Shown here in pieces: positions 5,186 through 9,196 of a stretch of 9,196 nt of DNA. Each line of letters opens with the position of its first letter. Position 1 is the stretch's first letter. A model generated the notes under the pieces. That model had not been told where the DNA came from and searched no databases. It saw only the letters and a program-made list of their open reading frames with translations. This DNA comes from Chloroflexaceae bacterium. Lineage in GTDB: Bacteria; Chloroflexota; Chloroflexia; Chloroflexales; Chloroflexaceae. The stretch covers positions 1 to 9,196 of the forward strand of contig JAOACN010000464.1 of assembly GCA_026417815.1 (NCBI GenBank), read 5' to 3'. The position numbers and the translations under genes were made by a program.

Positions 5186-7018
5186 TCACCCCTGCTCGAC
5201 GCTGGCGGCTACGGGCGTTTCGGCGCCGTTGTCGACCTCGCGGAACTGGAGGGCGTAGAGCCGGGCGTACAGGCCCTGACGGGCCAGCAGTTCGGCGTGG
5301 CTGCCCTCCTCGACGATGCGGCCCCGGTCGAGCACGATGATCCGGTGGGCGATGGCCACCGTGCTGAGACGGTGGGCGATGATCACCGCGGTGCGCCCGC
5401 GCATCAGCCGGTCGAGGGCCTCCTGCACCAGGGCCTCTGACTCGCTGTCGAGCGAGCTGGTGGCCTCGTCGAGCAGGAGGATGCGCGGGTCCTTGAGCAT
5501 GGCCCGGGCGATGGCGATGCGCTGACGCTGGCCCCCGCTCAGTTTGATGCCTCGCTCGCCCACGATGGTGTCGTAGCCGTGGGGTGTGGCCATGATGAAG
5601 TCGTGGGCGTTGGCCGCCCGCGCCGCGGCGATGATGGCCGCCTCGTCCGCGTCGAGCCGGCCGTAGGCGATGTTCTCGCGGATCGTGCCGCCGAAGAGCA
5701 TGGTCTCCTGCGGCACCAGGCCGATCTGCGCCCGCAGGCTGCGCTGGGTCACCGCGCGCACGTCAATGCCGTCAATCGCCACCGTGCCGCTGGTGGGGTC
5801 GTAGAAACGGGGGATGAGGTTGAAGAGGGTGCTCTTGCCGGCGCCGCTCGGCCCGACCAGGGCGACGATCTCGCCGGGGCGCACCGTTAGCGAGATCTGG
5901 TGGAGCACCTCGCGCCCCGGCTCGTAGGCGAAGGAGACGTTCTCGAACCTGATCGCCCCGGCGACGGGGGGCAGGTCGGGCGCGCCGGGCGCGTCGGTGA
6001 CGGTGGGCCGGGTGTCGAGGATCTCGAAGACGCGCCGCACGGCTCCCAGGGCCTCGCGGAACTGGCCGTAGAGGCCCGAGAGCTGGCCCAGGGAGGCGCC
6101 GATGGTGATCGCGTAGATCAGGAAGCCGCTGATGGTCGAGAAGGCCAGCCGGCCAGCCAGAACCTCGCGGCCGCTGAACCAGAGGATGGCGGCGATGCCG
6201 CTGAAGCCGAGGAAGGCCATCAGCCCGCCGAAGGCGGAGCGCAGCAGCGCCAGACGCAGGCTCGCGCCGAGGGTGCGCTCCATGGCCGCCGCGTAGCGCT
6301 CGACCTCGTAGCTCTCGCGGGCGAAGCTCTTGACCACGCGGATGCCCTGCAACCCCTCCTCGACCGCCACCGTCGCACTGGCCAGTTCGTCCTGGGCGCG
6401 GGTGCTGAGCCGCTGGAGCATGCGCCCGAAGCTGGCGGCCACCGCGACCACGCCGAGGGCCAGGACGAGCACGAAGCCCACCAGGCGCGGGTTGAGCAGG
6501 AAGACGATGATGACCGAGCCGACCAGGGCGATCAGGCTGGAGAGGAGCTGGGTGATATTGCTGGTCAGCGCCGCCCGCACCTGGGTCACATCGCTGGAGA
6601 GGCGCGAGAGGATCTCGCCGGTGCGCCGGCTGGCGAAGAAGTCGAGGGAGAGCGACTGCAGGTGGCGGTAGAGGGCGACGCGCAGGTCGAGGACGATCCG
6701 CTCGCCGACGAGGTTGAGGATGTAGCTCTGGCCGAAGGTGAGCAGGGCCTGGAGCAGGAACATGCCGAGCAGGGCCAGGGCCAGGCCGTTGAGCAGCGTG
6801 AGGTTCTGCTGTTGCAGCACGGCGTCAAGCAGGCGGACGATCACCAGGGGAAAGGCCAGGCCAATTGCGCTCGATCCGGCGAGCATGGCGAGGGCCAGGG
6901 CCATGTGCCCGCGGTAGGGCCGCAGGTAGCGGAGCAGGCGCCGCCAGTCGTTGGGATTTGGGATTTGGGATTTTGGATTTTGGATTGGTGATTGTGGATT
7001 GGTGATTGGGGGCGGCAC
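5186..7018 (-). CDS. ABC exporter half-transporter with fused permease and ATPase (MsbA/MdlB-like)
   Basis: A 610-residue type-I exporter that would work as a homo- or heterodimer in the cytoplasmic membrane. Six membrane segments are seen at about 39-62, 75-100, 155-175, 179-195, 262-282 and 293-314. The ATPase domain has Walker A GPSGAGKST (389-397), Q-loop Gln437 (LVPQET), signature LSGGQRQR (493-500), Walker B ILLLDE with Asp517/Glu518, and the switch His549 (IIAHRLST). All catalytic residues are intact, and length is normal. The start is uncertain: the furthest usable codon is GTG at 7018, no ribosome-binding site is seen, and residues 5-23 are translated AAAATCC repeat (ITNPQSPIQNPKSQIPNPN). 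Homology begins at about residue 24 (DWRRLLRYLRPYRG), and the first ATG (6904, residue 39) would cut off the amphipathic lead-in. Substrate cannot be inferred. Confidence 0.93.
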   Translation of the reverse strand: MPPPITNPQSPIQNPKSQIPNPNDWRRLLRYLRPYRGHMALALAMLAGSSAIGLAFPLVIVRLLDAVLQQQNLTLLNGLALALLGMFLLQALLTFGQSYILNLVGERIVLDLRVALYRHLQSLSLDFFASRRTGEILSRLSSDVTQVRAALTSNITQLLSSLIALVGSVIIVFLLNPRLVGFVLVLALGVVAVAASFGRMLQRLSTRAQDELASATVAVEEGLQGIRVVKSFARESYEVERYAAAMERTLGASLRLALLRSAFGGLMAFLGFSGIAAILWFSGREVLAGRLAFSTISGFLIYAITIGASLGQLSGLYGQFREALGAVRRVFEILDTRPTVTDAPGAPDLPPVAGAIRFENVSFAYEPGREVLHQISLTVRPGEIVALVGPSGAGKSTLFNLIPRFYDPTSGTVAIDGIDVRAVTQRSLRAQIGLVPQETMLFGGTIRENIAYGRLDADEAAIIAAARAANAHDFIMATPHGYDTIVGERGIKLSGGQRQRIAIARAMLKDPRILLLDEATSSLDSESEALVQEALDRLMRGRTAVIIAHRLSTVAIAHRIIVLDRGRIVEEGSHAELLARQGLYARLYALQFREVDNGAETPVAASVEQG

Positions 7019-7053
7019 GGTGGCGATTTCTGATCTATGATTGCGGATTGGAG
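6951..7053. repeat. Heptameric AAAATCC tract overlapping the 5' end of the ABC exporter gene
   Basis: Plus-strand units such as TTGGGATT, TGGGATTT, TTTTGGATT and GGTGATTG repeat through 6951-7010, with an outlier at 7036-7053. On the minus strand this is a run of AATCCCAAATCC/AAAATCC units. It covers the predicted GTG start and the first codons of the exporter and runs on into the spacer. The orientation is the same as at 4891-4917. Confidence 0.75.
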
Positions 7054-7215
7054 GTGGCCGGCGCTGCGCGATGCTGCGATAGGGCTTCAGGGAGCCTGTA
7101 CTGTTGCAGGCGCGGCTAATGGCGATGCAAAACGGGTAGACGTTGCGCCGACTTCAGTTGGCTTCCGGCTCAGGCGACTGATGAAGATTCAGAATGTAGA
7201 CCGGTATTCGCCCGG

Positions 7216-7279
7216 TAGCCCGGCGGCTGAAGCCGCGGGCTAGCGATGCGAAGCCCGCCTGCGCGGGCTATGCCGGATT
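7216..7279. repeat. Tandem hairpin repeat related to 4924-4986
   Basis: First hairpin: TAGCCC (7216-7221) and GCGGCT (7223-7228) pair with AGCCGC (7231-7236) and GGGCTA (7237-7242), one G bulged. Second: AGCCCGC (7252-7258) pairs with GCGGGCT (7263-7269) around CTGC. It ends in GCTATGCCGGATT (7267-7279), found inverted at 4924-4936. Confidence 0.6.
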
Positions 7280-7353
7280 TAATTCGTAATCTCTATCAGT
7301 CGGCATGACCGAATCTCATTCTAAAAAACCACAAGCTGCACAATACTGGGTGT

Positions 7354-7374
7354 GGTGCGGCCGCAAGCCGCACC
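7354..7374. repeat. 8-bp hairpin GGTGCGGC / GCCGCACC
   Basis: GGTGCGGC (7354-7361) pairs with GCCGCACC (7367-7374) around CGCAA. The arms equal the middle of the main stem of the dispersed repeat (5059-5065 and 5079-5085), so this may be a short or decayed relative of that family. No T-run follows. Confidence 0.5.
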
Positions 7375-7505
7375 TACAATGCGAACGACAACTCCAGGGC
7401 CGGTTGGTGTTAGCATTGCTGCTTTTTATGGTAACACCCCTGCGACGGCGCGGCAAGGGCGGGCATCACCTCATCACCGCGCCGCGGCCCGATGCGTAAT
7501 GCGGA

Positions 7506-7527
7506 GGCCGAATGCTATAATTGGGCC
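7506..7527 (+). promoter_or_regulatory. Extended -10 promoter and overlapping dyad of the second DUF433 gene
   Basis: TGC-TATAAT (7513-7521) is an extended -10 box identical to that of the other DUF433 operon; no -35 is evident. It lies inside an inverted repeat, GGCCgAAT (7506-7513) and ATTgGGCC (7520-7527), separated by 6 nt and differing only at the lower-case position. A repressor on this dyad would cover the -10, as expected for antitoxin autoregulation. Transcription should start near 7528, 17 nt before the ATG. Confidence 0.6.
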
Positions 7528-7544
7528 GATGGTCGGAAGGGGAA

Positions 7545-7838
7545 ATGGCGACGGTGAAAACCCCGTATGAGCATATTGTGCTCAACGAGGAGCAGGTCGC
7601 GTTCATCGCCGGCACAACGATGAAGGTCCGCGAGCTGTTCGCAGAAGGCTATGCCTACGGGTGGAGCGCCGAGGCGCTCCAGGTTGAGCATCCGTATAGC
7701 TCGCCGGGGCGGATCTCCTCGGCGTTGGCGTACTATTTTGACCATCAGGACGCCTTGGACGCCGATCTGCAGGCGCGGGCCGCGTGTGCCCAGGAGGTGC
7801 GCCAGGGTCAGACGCCGACCGGATCTGGGCAGCGGTAA
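7545..7838 (+). CDS. DUF433 antitoxin, now without an intact toxin
   Basis: A 97-residue DUF433 protein of the subtype beginning MATVKTPYEHIVLNEEQVAFIAGT. The core VAFIAGTTMKVRELF, YGWSAEALQVEHPYSSPGRI and SALAYYFDHQDALDADL matches the family (HTH at about residues 40-62, then the AYYxDH helix). I chose the ATG at 7545 because GGAAGGGG lies just upstream; the frame is open to a TTG at 7521, but that falls in the -10 box. It differs clearly in sequence from the DUF433 at 3760-4101 and belongs to the group that pairs with 'MDHHV'-type DUF5615 toxins. That partner survives only as fragments at 7859-8119. The antitoxin itself shows no lesion, so it may persist as a solitary regulator or anti-addiction factor. 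Confidence 0.85.
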   Translation: MATVKTPYEHIVLNEEQVAFIAGTTMKVRELFAEGYAYGWSAEALQVEHPYSSPGRISSALAYYFDHQDALDADLQARAACAQEVRQGQTPTGSGQR

Positions 7839-7858
7839 CGAGCGGCCCGAGGGTCTTG

Positions 7859-8119
7859 ATGGCGCTCAGGTTCTAATATGGATCATCACGTGCCGCGAGG
7901 AATTACGAATGGCTTGTGCATGCACGGCGAGCATCGGACGGTTTGCGCGCGATCTTGAATGGAAATCGCCCAAAAACGCGCTCTCGATCGTCATTAAGCT
8001 CATCGCACGTATTCAATGTGAACCTGCCATTCATGCTCAGAAACGCTGAGGAACTGGCCGACAATGTCTGGGGGAGGTGCAGCACGCTGAAGCTCAACTA
8101 TCCGTTCAAGTCAAGGTGA
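7859..8119 (+). pseudogene. Broken DUF5615 PIN-like toxin gene
   Basis: A start site is preserved: GAGGG, 5 nt, then ATG at 7859, 20 nt after the DUF433 stop. It reads MALRF and hits TAA (7874-7876). One frame over, from 7878, MDHHVPRGITNGL is the expected continuation of a DUF5615 toxin of this subtype ('LRLLMDxHVxRAITxGLR'), so one extra base lies near 7874-7877. That frame stops at 7956-7958. In a third frame, ASIGRFARDLE (7927-7959) matches the family's C-terminal 'SIGQCxxDLELIA' block, which normally follows about 75 residues later: the centre, including the active-site strand, is deleted. Weaker islands LIARI (about 7996-8010) and AEELADNV (8045-8068, another frame) resemble the family's last residues. 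Family matches are from memory of the consensus. The toxin cannot be functional. Confidence 0.7.
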
Positions 8120-8133
8120 GGGCGGATCGCCCG

Positions 8134-8622
8134 TTAATCGATTTCACCCGTCCCAGCATTGGCTGATGCAGACGTTATGAGTGGAACAACCGTTATAAGG
8201 TGGCTAAATCGTGCGAAGTCGTCGGTATTATGAGTAAGCAGACGGCGCACCCCGTGGGACAGCATCGTGGCAACGATGTTAGCATCGTGAATCTGGCGGC
8301 CAATGGTCTGGGTCTGGTCGAGTATTGTCTCGAGAGCGACAACTACTGCCAGGCTCTCATCAACAACGCGATAGGCCGACCGAAATGCCGCGACATTGGA
8401 AAGCGCATCAGCCAGTGGAGCACTGTTGTTGTCAGGTGCTGGACGAGTGACGGCGGCAAGATACTCGCGCAGTATCTGTGGACTAATAATGATTGGTACA
8501 ACTTGATCAATTTCCGCAGTCAGCGCTTTGACTGCCTGGCTATGCCATGGTGAAGCCGGACGTGTAGCATAGATCAAGACGTTAGTGTCGACGAACAGCC
8601 CATCATCTCTGGCGGTCGTCAT
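8134..8622 (-). CDS. PIN-domain ribonuclease toxin (VapC-like)
   Basis: A 162-residue PIN-domain protein, the toxin of a type II pair; VapC relatives cut structured RNAs such as tRNA or rRNA using Mg2+/Mn2+. The acidic active site is complete: Asp12 (FVDTNVLIY), Glu53 (ILREYL), Asp113 (IHDANIVATM) and Asp134/135 (THNTDDF). The ATG at 8622 follows GAGGA at a short spacing and lies 20 nt inside the end of the antitoxin gene, so the two are translationally coupled. The base composition is visibly less GC-rich than the hydroxylase or exporter genes, consistent with horizontal spread. The gene ends 15 nt from the right-hand end of the broken DUF5615 locus, convergent with it. Confidence 0.9.
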   Translation of the reverse strand: MTTARDDGLFVDTNVLIYATRPASPWHSQAVKALTAEIDQVVPIIISPQILREYLAAVTRPAPDNNSAPLADALSNVAAFRSAYRVVDESLAVVVALETILDQTQTIGRQIHDANIVATMLSHGVRRLLTHNTDDFARFSHLITVVPLITSASANAGTGEID

Positions 8623-8839
8623 ACATGTCCTCGCGACGGAAGGTGCTGTCGACCGGCCACCCCGGAATGTCCAGCATCTTCAATCCCGGCAAGGGCTGAC
8701 TGGTCTGGCTAGTCTGGGAAGTTGCCGGCTCTTCGATTACCAGCAGAGCACGATGATCGCCTGGCTTCAGGTCGGGTTGTGGTGGAATACGAATACTCCC
8801 GTCCGGCAGCACGGTTATTATTGTCTCGATTGTTCGCAT
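8603..8839 (-). CDS. VapB-like antitoxin of the PIN pair
   Basis: A 78-residue protein. The N-terminal half (MRTIETIITVLPDGSIRIPP followed by DLKPGDHRALLVIEE) has the small beta-barrel pattern of AbrB-like antitoxins ('G-x-I-x-I-P ... L-x-P-G-D'). The C-terminal end, GWPVDSTFRREDMYDDRQR, carries the RRED-MY-DD motif common at the toxin-binding tail of short bacterial antitoxins paired with PIN proteins. The ATG at 8839 is preceded by a perfect AGGAGGT (8852-8846) at 6 nt; the frame stays open to 8881, but the upstream codons include the promoter. It overlaps the toxin start by 20 nt. Function is inferred from gene order and motifs. Confidence 0.82.
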   Translation of the reverse strand: MRTIETIITVLPDGSIRIPPQPDLKPGDHRALLVIEEPATSQTSQTSQPLPGLKMLDIPGWPVDSTFRREDMYDDRQR

Positions 8840-8852
8840 AAGCGCACCTCCT

Positions 8853-8874
8853 GGCGTCATTATATCTTTACGCC
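8853..8874 (-). promoter_or_regulatory. Promoter with dyad for the VapB/PIN operon
   Basis: On the minus strand TATAAT (8864-8859) lies between GGCGT and ACGCC half-sites (8874-8870 and 8857-8853), an inverted repeat centred on the -10. The -35 region is poor. The start of transcription would fall near 8852, giving a very short leader beginning about at the AGGAGGT. An internal promoter here would let the pair be expressed apart from the DUF4926 gene upstream. Confidence 0.5.
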
Positions 8875-8884
8875 TTCGCACTGC

Positions 8885-9196
8885 TCACACCAGCGACTCG
8901 ACGCGCGCCTGGCGCACCACCGGGCGACCGGCGGCGGTAGGGCGGCGCAGGGCGCTCGCCGCAACCGTCACGACGGCAACGGTATTGCCGAGCGTGTCGA
9001 AGAACTCGACACTGTAGCCCGGTTCGAGTCCGGGTACATCATGTCGCTCGACAACCGCGCCAACATCGCCGGCGGCAAGGCCCTCCTCCGGGATGTCGAT
9101 CAGCAATGTAGCATCTTCGTACCGTTGGAGCCCCATATCAATGACGGCGCGATCAGCATTCGGGATCTTTATTGGATGGTCCGTATCTAGCCGCAA
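8885..9196 (-). CDS. DUF4926 protein with an extra N-terminal segment; 5' end uncertain or outside the window
   Basis: The core, LIDIPEEGLAAGDVGAVVERHD followed by GYSVEFFDTLGNTVAVVTV, matches DUF4926, a family of about 60-80 residues with an SH3-like beta fold and no known enzyme activity, often found beside other small accessory genes in Chloroflexota and cyanobacteria. An ATG at 9136 (MGLQRYEDATLLID) would give an 83-residue protein of family length, but it has no visible ribosome-binding site. The frame stays open to the window edge through RLDTDHPIKIPNADRAVID, which resembles the start of DUF6883 proteins, frequent neighbours of DUF4926. This may be a fusion or deletion scar. The stop at 8885 is 45 nt ahead of the VapB ATG, so co-transcription is possible. 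Confidence 0.72.
   Translation of the reverse strand: MRLDTDHPIKIPNADRAVIDMGLQRYEDATLLIDIPEEGLAAGDVGAVVERHDVPGLEPGYSVEFFDTLGNTVAVVTVAASALRRPTAAGRPVVRQARVESLV

Larger units (their letters stand above)
7019..7544. other. Repeat-rich spacer without a gene
   Basis: No frame here looks like a protein. It holds the end of the heptamer tract (to 7053), a stretch at 7054-7210 in which I recognise nothing, two tandem hairpins (7216-7269), a single hairpin (7354-7374), two looser inverted repeats (GGTGTTA 7406-7412 with TAACACC 7432-7438; CGGCGCGG 7446-7453 with CCGCGCCG 7477-7484) and the promoter of the second DUF433 gene. It separates the divergent exporter and DUF433 genes. Confidence 0.6.

Noticed and set aside
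4875..5189. Upstream 105-codon extension of the cyclase frame
   Set aside because: It translates the dispersed hairpin repeat and heptamer tract, while the family N-terminus starts at 4874.
5900..6991. 363-codon plus-strand open frame opposite the ABC exporter
   Set aside because: Its Gly/Glu/Ala-rich translation is a shadow of the exporter codons, and the exporter has all ATPase motifs.
6951..7053. Possible CRISPR array
   Set aside because: The units are 7-8 nt tandem repeats without spacers.
7019..7544. Possible tRNA or structured RNA gene in the spacer
   Set aside because: The hairpins do not form a cloverleaf or any RNA family I recognise, and they match the local repeat families better.
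7903..8097. Small minus-strand open frame in the broken-toxin region
   Set aside because: No ribosome-binding site or family match was seen, and the plus strand carries the DUF5615 islands.
8585..9190. 201-codon plus-strand open frame
   Set aside because: It lies opposite the VapB, PIN and DUF4926 genes, has no recognisable domain, and shows no ribosome-binding site.

Overview
The window looks like chromosome from a GC-rich member of the Chloroflexota, probably of the Roseiflexus/Chloroflexus kind. I infer this from three things: the gene families present (DUF433/DUF5615 pairs, a MazEF of the 'GRRPAIVLSP' type, DUF4926, a short-VapB/PIN pair), the many small palindromic intergenic repeats, and heptameric 'AAAATCC' tracts in front of start codons. 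Nothing in the sequence proves the taxon.

Layout from left to right. 1-1743 (minus): a two-gene molybdenum hydroxylase operon with ATGA overlap, encoding a [2Fe-2S] small subunit and the first 420 residues of a Tat-exported molybdopterin-binding large subunit of the IorB type; the window edge cuts off the large subunit. 1744-2036: a divergent spacer holding two tight hairpins, copy 1 of a dispersed hairpin repeat, and a near-consensus promoter. 2037-2623 (plus): mazEF. 2624-2804: a convergent spacer with a long palindrome and a second hairpin. 2805-4101 (minus): DUF433 antitoxin, DUF5615 PIN-like toxin (GTGA overlap) and a macro-domain gene. 4236-4874 (minus): a cyclase/kynurenine-formamidase family metal hydrolase. 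4875-5185: a spacer with a heptamer tract, a small hairpin repeat and copy 2 (inverted) of the dispersed repeat, which contains a 19-bp perfect stem. 5186-7018 (minus): a full-length ABC exporter half-transporter whose N-terminus is encoded by a heptamer tract. 7019-7544: a spacer of repeats and hairpins ending in a promoter. 7545-7838 (plus): a second DUF433 antitoxin followed by the broken remains of its DUF5615 toxin. 8134-8839 (minus): a PIN toxin and its VapB-like antitoxin. 8885-9196 (minus): a DUF4926 protein whose 5' end carries what looks like the start of a DUF6883 protein.

The left edge and centre hold ordinary metabolic and transport genes of high GC. Between and beside them sit four toxin-antitoxin loci, one of which has lost its toxin. 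The TA-type genes have their own promoters, and in three cases I can see a dyad at or just after the -10 box, as expected for autoregulated TA operons. The most interesting points are the collapsed DUF433/DUF5615 locus, the inverted pair of a composite hairpin repeat, the repeat-encoded exporter N-terminus, and the macro-domain gene placed behind a PIN-like TA pair. I see no CRISPR array, rRNA, tRNA or insertion sequence.
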